A stretch of DNA of 64,000 nt, taken from NCBI GenBank assembly GCA_016808115.1, contig JAEQBH010002358.1, positions 682,001 through 746,000 of the forward strand, read 5' to 3'. Source of the DNA: Tetrastigma voinierianum. Its lineage: Eukaryota > Streptophyta > Magnoliopsida > Vitales > Vitaceae. The translations under genes and the position numbers were made by a program. Positions 23,395 through 33,000 of the stretch are shown here, one piece after another (the first letter of the stretch is position 1; each line of letters opens with the position of its first letter). A model generated the notes under the pieces. The model saw only the letters and a list, made by a program, of their open reading frames with translations, did not search any database and was not told where the DNA came from.

Positions 23395-23885
23395 TGGTAT
23401 TTTTTTTTGTAATTAATAGGTGTCTTTCGAAAAGATACCTTTTAATCAAATCTGTAATATATGATTAGAAAAACTAAATTTAAATTGAGGGTGTCTATTA
23501 GAGAAACAACTTCCACAAGTTCAAAAAATTGGATATATGTGTAAAGGTGTCTTTTGGAGATACGTTTTACAATATCACAAAATTCAATGTTATACCAAGG
23601 TGTTTTTTGAGAAGACACTTCCATAATTCCACAAAACACAGTAAAAGTTTTAGAAACTAAATAATAGTTGAATCTATAATAAAAGTATCTCTCGAAGATA
23701 AACTTGTCATAATTTCATAAAATTTAGTATTAAACTGAGGTTCACTGCGAAAGAGAGCCTCTGATTCTAAAAAACACTATACAAGATTGAAGTCAGGCAA
23801 AAAAAATTGCATTTGAATTAAAGACATTTTTCATAATTCTAGAAAATTCAATATTTTACTAAAGGTGTATTGAGAAGACACAAAT
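23395..23885. repeat. Degenerate minisatellite (GGTGTCTTTT-GAGAAGACAC units)
   Basis: A loose unit of GGTGT(C)TTTTGAGAAGACAC followed by TTCCATAATTCCACAAAATTCAATATT recurs at about 23420, 23505, 23565, 23610, 23700 and 23830. One more copy sits beyond the LINE at about 25735. The LINE thus inserted into this array. The GTGTCTT...AAGACAC part is an inverted repeat. Confidence 0.55.
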
Positions 23886-24094
23886 TTTTTTTTTTGATGG
23901 AAATGTGCATATTTATATATCAATAAGGTCCTTTGTCAAGCTAGGGAGCAAGAACGCAGGAGCATGAAAATGCCATACGATTGATCGACGCCGACGTGTT
24001 GCTCCCAGCCCGCAAATGTAGAGCAACGTTGTTCATGAATCTTTTAGCAAAGTGAAATGATATTGGCATACTATTTTGCCAAAGTTCGTCATCT

Positions 24095-24985
24095 TTAACT
24101 AACATGTAAAAGGGATGAAGCTGGAGATGTTCTATTAAGGGCATTGAAAACAACCTGGGAATCCATTTCTACCAACACTTTTGTCATCTGCATCTGTTTG
24201 AGCCATGATAAAGCCTCTCTAACTCCCATTATTTCAGCTTCCTTTGGTGCCAGATTAAGAGGGATAGGGACTGCCATTGCTGAAATAAACTCCCCTATAG
24301 AATTTCTAAGAACACATCCAATACCAATAGATCTCAAGTCGGAGAAAACAGCTGCATCAACATTGAGCTTTAGCCATTCATTACTAGGTTTCATCCAACG
24401 TGTGGGGATCTGCAAATGAGACCTTAATGTAGGGAAATTTGGTAATCGCAAATGTTGAACATCATCATGCCTAGTATTATCAATATTTTCAAAACAAACC
24501 ACGCAATCCACCTTTGAGTTCTCCCATCTTACTTTGTTTCGGTGAGTCCATAACGTTGACATATCATCACCACCAATCACGATGTTATGCGGTGACATTG
24601 ATGATGTGAGACGGTGGAACCAAGAAGGAATAGATTCAAGTCGATCAGTAAAAGAAAAAGGGGTGAGGAGCCAATATTCTCGAGCAATGGGACATTGCAA
24701 AATAAGGTGATGGGTAGACTCTCTATCCCTTGGACACAACGGACATAAAGATGGAATATTAACCATATGACTCCTCAAATTATCAGCTGTGGGAAGGATA
24801 CCTTCCCGACAAACGCCACATGGAAGTAGCGACATTTTGGGGGATGGATAAGGATTCGACCAATGTCCATATAGGTTCTCTATCTTCATCCACATGAAAG
24901 CGCTGGATTTATAAGCGGCTCTTGAGGCGAATACAAACCCATTATCATCGGCGAGTCGATACCATTGGTCGATCGTGCCAATCAA
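24095..24985 (-). CDS. LINE zf-RVT plus RNase H domain (open fragment)
   Basis: The 296-codon frame has zf-RVT features (CPLCPRDRESTHHLILQCP, residues ~80-98). It then has an RNase H fold starting at LKLNVDAAVFSDLRSIGIG (about 205-223), where the first catalytic Asp is kept. AEIMGVREAL carries the catalytic Glu, and VEMDSQVVFNALN carries the second Asp. The fourth catalytic region is lost after SLLHVS, where the frame breaks. Plant L1 elements carry this RNase H after the RT. It is open for 296 codons but lacks a start or an RT, so expression of a working enzyme is unlikely. Confidence 0.85.
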   Translation of the reverse strand: MIGTIDQWYRLADDNGFVFASRAAYKSSAFMWMKIENLYGHWSNPYPSPKMSLLPCGVCREGILPTADNLRSHMVNIPSLCPLCPRDRESTHHLILQCPIAREYWLLTPFSFTDRLESIPSWFHRLTSSMSPHNIVIGGDDMSTLWTHRNKVRWENSKVDCVVCFENIDNTRHDDVQHLRLPNFPTLRSHLQIPTRWMKPSNEWLKLNVDAAVFSDLRSIGIGCVLRNSIGEFISAMAVPIPLNLAPKEAEIMGVREALSWLKQMQMTKVLVEMDSQVVFNALNRTSPASSLLHVS

Positions 24986-25429
24986 ACTAAAGGCATAATA
25001 AGAATCACCTCTCCCTTGGATTAAATAAATATGAGATTAAATCCACATCATTGTTGAGTTCACAGTTTGAAACAACTCTTTAAACCTATTATTTCTTTGT
25101 ATAAAATCTCCCCAATTTGGTTTGCAATAACTTGAAATTATCCAGCTGGAAGCCAAAGGATCTTTTGTTACAGGATGACATATCCTCATGGCAAAAACTA
25201 ATAGTGTAGAATATCTTGCGGCTTGAATACCTATGGGTACAATACAGGGTTATTGCCCAATGAAAGCTTGAAGAAGGTAGTATGGGGAAAGTCTGACATA
25301 GCATTTGAGTAAGCAATGATATTTGGCTCACAGCAGTAACTTCAGCCTGTTTTACAAGAAGGGCAAGATTGAACTCATGTAATGCTTGAGAAACCCATTT
25401 CCTCAAAGCCTTGGTACTAGTCTATCGAC

Positions 25430-25648
25430 TCATCCAGTCAGACCATTGCCCTTAGTTAGTTTACTACCCCACCAAAAAGCATTAAACATTCTCTCAATAT
25501 CAGAACACACCTCCCGCGGAAGAAGCACAACTGACAACACATAATTGGGAAGGGCTTGGCCGACAGACTTCAATAGAACTTCTTTACCAGCACGAGACAA
25601 CTTCTTGTTACTCCAACTATTAATACGGGCCCATACACAATCCTTCAA
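25430..25648 (-). pseudogene. LINE reverse transcriptase thumb fragment
   Basis: SWSNKKLSRAGKEVLLKSV followed by ALPNYVLSVVLLPREVC and MFNAFWWG is the highly conserved stretch just after the catalytic palm of plant L1 RTs. The catalytic FADD region is missing, as the element is truncated just upstream. Confidence 0.8.
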
Positions 25649-25934
25649 ATACTCAAAATTGATCTTTACTAGAGGATTAAAAAAATTTGAAGCTAAAAAA
25701 ATGGATTTTTATTCAAAGTACGGTTTGAAGATACACTTTCCACAATTCCATAAAATTCAATATTGAATCAATCGACTTACTATTCTAAAAAATTCCATCA
25801 ACTCCTATAAGTTTTCATATACTTAATTTAGTACAATTAATAATCTTGGTGCAACTTGCCTTTCAATCCAACCTTCCATTTTCGGTATAAACATATTGCC
25901 CTGGACTACCACTTTAAAGGACGACAAGATTGCT

Positions 25935-26281
25935 GGACCATAATTTTTATTGCAATTGCTTACAGCTTCCAACATGAGGTTCCACCTTCAGTGGGTCAGA
26001 TGCATAGTCACGCATACATATATGATGAAATAATTCCACAACAAGTTGTTCTTTCTTTTCGTTTCAATTCAAATTGATAACTACACCACATATCAAAATT
26101 AGGCATTGAAAAATACAAGTAATAAAACAGTGAAGAATAGAACCTACCTTCATTTTCAACCAGGTTTTTTCCATAATTTTTTTTTAATCCATCCAAACAT
26201 CCCAGAGAAACAAGGTTGTCCTATAAGTACCGTGAAGGTTAGCACAAACAACTACAGGCTTTCTAATAGCGTATAAGACGC
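25935..26281 (+). promoter_or_regulatory. Terpene synthase promoter and 5' leader
   Basis: The sequence shares blocks with 5615-5872 (see that entry), so it is an old functional upstream region. A TATA-like element CTATAAGTACC lies at 26222-26231, about 60 nt before the presumed ATG at 26282. An extra ~120 bp (about 26100-26220), absent from the other copy, sits between the conserved CTACACCACATA block and the TATA box. Confidence 0.5.
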
Positions 26282-26391
26282 ATGTCTCAGTTCCTGTTCC
26301 AAGGTTTGATAATCCTGTGGTTCACCCCACTGCGAATTTTCGTCCTAACTTTTGGGGTGATCGTTTCCTCACCTACACTTCTGATGATGCG
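26282..26391 (+). CDS. Terpene synthase exon 1
   Basis: From 26290 one frame reads VPVPRFDNPVVHPTANF, then NFWGDRFLTYTSDDA, up to a perfect donor (GCG|GTAAGTG). The only nearby ATG (26282) is one frame off, so a 1-nt loss just after the start codon is likely; without it the start must lie elsewhere. The intron phase is 0, matching exon 2. Confidence 0.8.
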
Positions 26392-26542
26392 GTAAGTGAA
26401 TAAAAAACACAACTCACTATGAGTAATTGCTTCTAGTGTTTCTGTTCCGAGTATTTATATAGATAGTGTTTGATAATGTTTTTTGCGAGTCCTTACTGAA
26501 AATGTTCTTTCTGATAGTATTTTCAAGAGAATCATGCATGTA

Positions 26543-26774
26543 GCCTGTTTTGGTTCTATTTTTAAAAATGTTCTTAGAAGAGTTTTTGAAAACACATAAA
26601 ACATCATTTTGGTATTTTTTGAAGATTGTTCTTGTTGTCTAAATTTACTATTTTCTATGTTCTCCGTGTTTTTAAGAACAAAAAAATGAGACTCAAACGG
26701 ATTCTCAATGTTTTTCTTATTTACCTTGTTTTTCATAACAAAAACCATTTTTCAAAAACTGTAACCAAACAGGC
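26543..26774. mobile_element. MITE in terpene synthase intron 1
   Basis: Left end GCCTGTTTTGGTTCTATTTTT, right end AAAAACTGTAACCAAACAGGC: near-perfect terminal inverted repeats of about 20 bp around 190 bp of AT-rich, hairpin-prone sequence (many TTTTTAAGAACA/TGTTCTT words). A clear TSD was not found. A second copy lies in intron 6. Confidence 0.7.
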
Positions 26775-27086
26775 CTGCCTCAAACTATTTTTTTCCAAGA
26801 CCACAACCTACCAATGATATTTCAAAAGCAGTTTTTAAATTAAAAATATTCCTTAACAGAACTTTATTTTAGATGTTAAACAAGGCGTGTAAAGGAATTT
26901 ATTTAGCATGATTCAAAACTGATTTTAGAAACCTTTTTAAATTTTGTATAGCAAAAAAGTTTATTAACTTATGAACCTTTTTGGTTATTTTTTTACTGAA
27001 GAGTAACATTTATGGAGAATAGTAAGCTTTTGAGAGGATCATCGAGCAAATTGGGCTTAATTGTGTTCAAAATTTTCTTGGTGCAG

Positions 27087-27357
27087 GCAGCCTATGAATG
27101 CAAAAAACAGCAAATTGAAGAGCTGAAAGGACAAGTGAGAAAGGAGCTAAAAGCCAGTGCCGATAAGTCTCCAGAACTTCTGAAATTGATAGATTCCATC
27201 CACCTCTTGGGATTGGCGTATCACTTTGAAAGGGAGATCCAGGAAGCACTGAAGGACATGCATGGGAAATATGGTCTGGTTGATGACAATGAAGACCTCA
27301 CAAATGCTTCTTTCCGTTTCCGGCTACTAAGACAAGAAGGTTATCCCGTTTCATCTG
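27087..27357 (+). CDS. Terpene synthase exon 2
   Basis: Acceptor TTGGTGCAG|GC; donor TCATCTG|GTAAAA; 271 nt. Contains YECKKQQIEELKGQVRKEL and IDSIHLLGLAYHFEREIQEAL, the helices at the start of the N-terminal domain. An ATG at 27012 is open into this exon but lies in the intron and is not a start. Confidence 0.88.
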
Positions 27358-27453
27358 GTAAAATCAGCCCCTGTCCAATATCTGCCAAAAATTTATGTCA
27401 TCTTGAAATATTTCTTAATATTGTTTTAATGGTTACATTTACTGATGAAATAG

Positions 27454-27820
27454 ATGTATTCAGCAAGTTCAAAGACAAGGAAGGCAACTTCAAGGAATCA
27501 TTGATTGGTGACTCACTTGGCATGCTAGCTTCATATGAAGCTACACATGATAGTGCATGGAGAAGACATACTAGAAGCCTGGCTTTCACCACCACTCATC
27601 TTCAGTCCATGGCAACTGATCAGAATAATCCTCTTGCAAATTGTGTGATTCGTGCTCTAAACCGGCCTATTCGCAAGGGCTTGACAAGGGTGGAGGCAAG
27701 ACATTACATTTCTTTTTACCAAGAAGAAGGCTCATGTAATAAATCTTTACTCAAGCTTGCAAAGTTGGACTTCAACCTGTTGCAGTCACTTCACAAGAAA
27801 GAGCTAAGTGAGATCAGTAG
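27454..27820 (+). CDS. Terpene synthase exon 3, with two compensating indels
   Basis: Acceptor GAAATAG|AT; donor AGTAG|GTAAGT; 367 nt. The frame is open but reads DSAWRRHTRS where the family has the conserved HGEDIL segment. The next frame (27556-27573) reads exactly HGEDIL. About 2 nt are missing before this stretch and about 4 after it, so the main frame is restored at LAFTTTHLQSM. EARHYISFYQ and LLKLAKLDFNLLQSLHKKEL are normal. Confidence 0.88.
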
Positions 27821-27907
27821 GTAAGTTCTTCAAGAAACTACAATTTGAATAAACCTAGATATTTGGCATGCTTCTTGACTCTGATCATCTGTTGAAATAT
27901 CTTTCAG

Positions 27908-28126
27908 GTGGTGGAAAGGTTTAGACTTTACGACAAAACTACCTTTTGCTCGGGATAGACTAGTGGAGTGCTACTTTTGGGCATTGGGAGTGTACTTTGA
28001 GCCTCAGTACTTCCCTGCTCTAAGGTTCTTAACGAAAGTGACTGCTATGTTGACGGTTATGGATGATATATATGATGCATATGGTACATTTGAAGAACTT
28101 GAACACCTTACAGAAGCAGTTAAAAG
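27908..28126 (+). CDS. Terpene synthase exon 4 (catalytic DDxxD)
   Basis: The 219-nt length is the one usual for this exon. It contains WWKGLDF, the RDR motif (27951-27959) that helps hold the diphosphate, and MDDIYDAYGTFEEL, where DDIYD binds the Mg2+ cluster. Donor AAAAG|GTCAAT, phase 2; the join to exon 5 gives KRWDA. Confidence 0.93.
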
Positions 28127-28410
28127 GTCAATTAGATTCTTACACATTGATTTCATTAGCATAATGTTAGGGGTTGTCACCAAACTCCCACATAGGGAGT
28201 TAATAAGAATTGACAATATTTCAATTGGTATGAGAACTTTAGGGTAGAGTCCAAAACAAAACAACGAATGCCTAAAGTAGACAATATCATAACAATGTGG
28301 AGATGGGTAGATTCATAAGATTCCCTGCAAGTAATTTCTAAAATTCTGGTATAAATTTCACAAAGGTCCAAAGATATATATATTTGTACTAAACTACTTC
28401 ACCTTTTCAG

Positions 28411-28552
28411 ATGGGATGCTATCTGCATAGATCAAGTGCCTGCAGATTATCTGAAGTGGTTTTATCGAGCTCTTTTGGATGTTTATATAGAAATGGAAGA
28501 AGAGATGGCCAAGAAAGGAAAATTATACCGTGTCCATTATGCAAAGGAACTG
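28411..28552 (+). CDS. Terpene synthase exon 5
   Basis: Acceptor CTTTTCAG|AT gives RWDAICIDQVPADYLKWFY and EMEEEMAKKGKLYRVHYAKEL. The donor is weak (ACTG|GTTTGG at 28553), but the frame meets a stop a few codons later, so the exon must end about here. Confidence 0.82.
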
Positions 28553-28610
28553 GTTTGGCATCAATCACTCTTCTTCTAGATCCTTCATTTCATGATTTGT
28601 AAGCGTGGCG

Positions 28611-28612
<2 letters not shown>

Positions 28613-28682
<70 letters not shown>

Positions 28683-28707
28683 ATATATATATATATATAT
28701 ATATATA
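28613..28707. repeat. (CA)n(TA)n microsatellite in terpene synthase intron 5
   Basis: About 13 CA units run directly into about 33 TA units with one C interruption. It lies 70 bp upstream of exon 6. Confidence 0.95.
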
Positions 28708-28775
28708 AACCAGTAGCATGTTCTATATTTTTTAATGTAGCATGTTCTATATTTTTGAATGATTATGTAACTCAG

Positions 28776-29022
28776 ATGAAAATGCAATTCCAAACCTACT
28801 TTACTGAAGCCAAAGTTGAACCAAGGATATGAACCAACATTTGATGAGTATTTCAGTACTGCTATGGTAAGTAGTGGCTACAGTTTGCTCATTGCCACAT
28901 CTTTCGTTGGCATGGGAGATGTAGTGACAGAGGAGGCCTCCCAATGGGTTCTCGGTCGCTCCAAGATGATTAGAGCTTCAGAAATCATTTGCAGGCTCAT
29001 GGATGACATAGTTTCCCACGAG
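28776..29022 (+). CDS. Terpene synthase exon 6, 2-nt deletion
   Basis: Acceptor ACTCAG|AT. The exon measures 247 nt; 249 nt is the length that keeps phase with both neighbours. After MKMQFQTYFTEAK the reading must slip by one base to give NQGYEPTFDEYFSTA and ATSFVGMGDVVTEEA. The conserved Trp after EAK is the codon that lost two bases (28815). Without the slip the frame stops at 28830. Ends with DDIVSHE, the first part of the NSE/DTE metal-binding motif. Confidence 0.88.
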
Positions 29023-29147
29023 GTATACATAAGATTCTTCTACTATTAGAACCCAAACGGTTTGTTGCCAATACTTATCTCAAGAAATTATTGAAATCTG
29101 TATTCAGTACAAATTAATTTAAGTAATTTTGGTTTCTAAATTATCTA

Positions 29148-29520
29148 GGGTCTTGGTTCTTATTTTTGAAAATTGTTGGTAAGATCGGTTTTTGAAAACA
29201 TAGAGAACACAAATTTATTTGTTTTCTGAAAACTATTGTGTTATTTTGATTATTAAGTGTTACATGTTTTTTGTGTTTTTCATAACAAGAAAAAAAATTG
29301 GGAACCAAACACGTTCTTTGCGTTTTTCTTGTTTTTCAGAACAAAAAACAATTTAAAAAAATTGTAAACAATTTTCTTTGGATTTACTTATCATTCTATG
29401 AGTTTAGTGTTTTTTATGTTCTTCGCGTTTTTAATTTAGAACAAAAAATAATGAGAATCAAATGTGTTCTTCTTGTTTTTAAAACAAAAAACATTTTTCA
29501 AAAACCGTAACGAAACAGGC
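29148..29520. mobile_element. MITE of the same family in terpene synthase intron 6
   Basis: Begins GGGTCTTGGTTCTTATTTTTG and ends AAAAACCGTAACGAAACAGGC. The inside repeats GTTCTTxxxGTTTTT and AGAACAAAAAA words in both directions, as in the intron 1 copy. Slightly longer than the first copy. Confidence 0.65.
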
Positions 29521-29576
29521 TCAAACAGGCCCCTAACCTTTTTTTTTTCTTTTTCATGGCCTTTCTTTATATGCAG

Positions 29577-29870
29577 TTTGAACAAAGTAGAAAGCACATT
29601 CCTACAAGCGTTGAGTGCTACATGAAGCAACATGGTGTTACAAAACAGGAGGCTTATGATGAGTTGAATAAGCAGGTAGACAATGCATGGAAGGATATCA
29701 ACCAGGAGTGTCTCATGCCTACACAAGTGCCGATGCCAACTGTCATACGTGTTCTAAATTTTACTTGTGTGATGGATGTCTTGTACAAGGATGCAGATGA
29801 GTTCACCCATGTTGGAAAATTGATGAAAGATCTCATTGTATGGATGCTCATAGACCCTGTACCAATATAA
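29577..29870 (+). CDS. Terpene synthase exon 7 and stop
   Basis: Acceptor ATATGCAG|TT; 294 nt. FE completes the NSE/DTE motif; then RKHIPTSVECYMKQHG, ITT-like VTKQEAYDEL, and the usual C-terminus ending in LIDPVPI before TAA. Open throughout. Confidence 0.92.
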   Translation, partial: FEQSRKHIPTSVECYMKQHGVTKQEAYDELNKQVDNAWKDINQECLMPTQVPMPTVIRVLNFTCVMDVLYKDADEFTHVGKLMKDLIVWMLIDPVPI

Positions 29871-30040
29871 GTGGAGAGACGGTTCTAGCTATATATATTA
29901 TGATGTGTGTGCCATATGATCAAGGTATGATCAATCAATAATGCAAGTGATGTATTACATCACTAATTCCTAGTACTATAAGACTAATGATCAATCAAGG
30001 ATGCATGCTTTCCATATTACTGAGTTGGTGACTTATATTT

Positions 30041-33000
30041 TGGAATACCCAAAATTATACCTTGACAGTTTTATAACATGTTTTGGGTATAATAAAAGTA
30101 AATGTATATTTTGCCGGAATAAAATAATGGTAAAAAGAAAATTTCGGAAACCCGGAATTTATATGAAAGACAAGGAGTAAATTAGTCGTTCTGATTTAGG
30201 ACCCTAAGGAGTCATAATTTAAGAAGATTAGAGGCCAAAGTGGAATTAACATATATTGTAGTGCAAATAATTGAGTGATGGAAGGCTAAAGTGCAAATAA
30301 AGGAGAAATTAACTACAAATAGGAGGTGAGAGCAAAAATATCTCATCTTTGGTCTCATTTTTGGAGAGCAAACGTGAAGAGGAAGAGAAGAAGAGAAGGA
30401 AGAGGAAGAAGAAGGAAGAAGAGGGAAGAGAAAGAGAGAGAGAGGGAGGCAAGAAGGTAAGTTTATGGTTTGGCATGGATTTAAGTATCGATTTGTCTAA
30501 AATGTATGGATACATGTTTGGGTTGTATGGATTTTGTAGAAACCTAACCCTAACCCCCTTCTTTATGAATTAACTTGGCATAGTTATGATGTTTGCTGGT
30601 TTTAGACCAGTTTTGAATTAGTTTTGTATAGATTCTGGTGTTTAGATGGGTATGGATTTTTGGGTTTTACCCATGATTTCCTTTGTGTTCATGTTTAGGG
30701 TTTGGGGAAAACACGAGATTTGTTTAAGATATGTATCAAGGAAGTCCCTTGAGTTGATTGTAGTCCATAAGAAGTGTTCAGAGAATTTTAGAGTGTGTTT
30801 TTGGGGATTTTCGGAATGAGAAACGCAAGGCAGAAAAGTGGGGAAAATGTTCTGGCTAGGCGTGGGTACCGTTCACCCGAGCAGATTTTTCTGCTTTGGT
30901 CTACAACTTTGGACGGCCATAAATTCTTCATCCTTAGTCAATTTAGTGTTCTTGAGCTCTGTAAACCCTTTACTCTAGAATCAATCCACTTATATAGCTT
31001 GATACAATGTGAGCTTATAATAAGTCCGAAAATGAAAAAACCGATGGCTCTTATGCTTTGCAAGTTCTTGATTTTCTTCACGGCAAAGAGCACATAACTC
31101 TTAGTTAGGACTCTAGTTATGGGTATTCTTGGACTCTATGGAAATCCATTTGAGTCTAGAATCTATCTATATATAGATTGATATAATATTGAGCTTATAA
31201 TACACCCGAGAAGCTGACAAAGGCGTTGGATTGCTGCTTTGCCGGGTTACGCAAGTTGCTAATTTTCTTCCACGGCTTGCAACATAACTCCTTAGTTAGG
31301 ACTCCGTTATGGTATTCTTGGACTCTATGGAAGCCCTTTTAGTCTAGAATCTATCCATATAGATTGATATAATGGCCAGGCATAGCACACCGTGGCCAAA
31401 AGATGAGCGAGGAATCTTTTAGCTGCTGCATTCTTTACTTGAGTGCTCTGAGGATTAATGATTTTCTTCACGGCGGGCTTGCATAACTCTAGCCGTTATG
31501 GGTATTCTTGGACTCTATGGAAAGCCATTTTAGTCTAGAATCTATCCATATATAGATTGATATAATATTGAGCTTATAGTACACCCGAAAATTACAAAGA
31601 CGTTAGTTCTTCTTCTTTGCTCACGATTCTTTATAAGTTGCTGATTTTCTTCATGACTTGCAACTTGCACTAACTCATGATTGGGTCTCCGTTATAGGTA
31701 TTTTTGGACTCTATGGAAAACCCTTTTAATTAGAATCTATCATATATATATTGATATAATATTGAGCTTATAGTACGAAATGACAAAACGAGTGGCTGCT
31801 CTTCGCTTCGCTGCGGAGTCTTTGATGCTGATTTTTCTTCACGGCTTGCAACTTGCATAACTCCTTCATTAGGACTTCGTTATGGGTATTCTTGGACTCT
31901 ATGGAAAGCCCTTTGAGTCTAGAATCTATCCATATATATAATTATATAATATTGAGCTTATAGTACACCCAAAATGACAAAGACAGTGATTCTTTGCTGT
32001 TAGCGCAAGTCTTTGCAAATTCTTGATTTTCTTCACGGCTTGCAACTTGCATAACTCCTTACGTTGGACTTTCCGTTATGGGTATTCTTGAGGCTCTATG
32101 GAAAGCTCATTGGAGTCTGAAATCTAACCATATTCTATTTAATGCCATTTGATGCCCACATCTTGTCCTGAAAAGTGAATTATTGTACCAAGTGTCTTGT
32201 AATTGCTTAGTTAAAGTTAATTGGAATACATGGTAAGAAAGGATGTATATATGAACAAGAAATAGCAATATATGTAGATTTGATATGTAAAGGAGTATAG
32301 ATAAGAAAAGTACCTACAGGTATCAAAGGAAGAGTCTCTGTTCTGTACTCCTATGGGAGATAGAGCGATCCCAATAAAGTCACAAAGAAAAATACAGTAT
32401 AGGAATGTATAGGTATATGTCATAAGATATGATGAGTCGATAAAGTACGCTGAAGATATAAGTTAACAAGATATAAGATGTTACAAGTAGATGACATGAT
32501 ATGAATATAAGAGTATATGATATCAATATATTATTGTCATACATAAACGAATAGATGGAACATGAATGAGTAAAAGCATACATGATAGAAATATAGAAAG
32601 TATATGAATAGCTAAATCATGACAGAAACGCATAAAGGATATGATGCATAAATGATATAAAGGGTTATGAATAGATAAAGATATATATGAATATATGAAT
32701 CTGAAGTGCATAGATGTATTCATGATATATGACTCATGATTACATATATGATACGAGGAGACAAAACTAAATGATAGAAAAAGAAGATATGAATATACGT
32801 ATTGTAAAGAAATATAGGGAACAACAATGCGAGCTAAGAAATATGTGAAGGTATTACGGGGTGAAATAAATAATAGTGTATATCTCATCGGCATACATGA
32901 TAGCAATAGTTATTCATGTAGATGAGATATGTACCAAAAATGTAATAAAATGGATTGCATGCTGCTTAGAGTATGGTAGAGGATAGATGGGCAGTACCTA

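Larger units (their letters stand above)
23886..25680 (-). mobile_element. 5'-truncated L1-type LINE
   Basis: On the minus strand the order is the end of the RT domain (25430-25648: RINSWSNKKLSRAGKEVLLKS...ALPNY, FNAFWWG), a frameshifted connector (25089-25400, LHEFNLALLVKQ), a zinc-knuckle-like zf-RVT region (LCPLC...ESTHHLILQCPIAREYW) and an RNase H domain. A poly(A) tail follows at 23887-23900 (seen as T-run on the plus strand). The upstream two thirds (ORF1, endonuclease, most of RT) are missing, as expected from incomplete target-primed reverse transcription. Several frameshifts show it is dead. It lies in the minisatellite upstream of the terpene synthase. Confidence 0.85.
26282..29870 (+). 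pseudogene. Terpene synthase, TPS-a (sesquiterpene) type, seven exons, frameshifted
   Basis: All seven exons of a class III plant terpene synthase are present with GT-AG introns: 26282-26391, 27087-27357, 27454-27820, 27908-28126, 28411-28552, 28776-29022 and 29577-29870. Such enzymes ionise farnesyl (or geranyl) diphosphate in the cytosol with bound Mg2+. Seen motifs: RDR at 27951-27959, DDIYD at 28062-28076, and an NSE/DTE motif DDIVSHE|FE split by intron 6. There is no plastid transit peptide and no full RRx8W, both normal for TPS-a. Defects: the ATG at 26282 is out of frame with the rest of exon 1; exon 3 has two indels that cancel; exon 6 lacks 2 nt and runs into TGA at 28830. It is either a recent pseudogene or a functional gene with assembly errors. 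The product cannot be predicted. Confidence 0.9.

Noticed and set aside
27012..27086. ATG at 27012 as the start of the terpene synthase
   Set aside because: It lies in intron 1; a typical acceptor at 27086 and a true exon 1 at 26282-26391 explain the gene better.
28605..28832. ORF starting in the CA/TA microsatellite
   Set aside because: The first 45 codons are the microsatellite; the rest is the first part of exon 6 read through to the frameshift stop.
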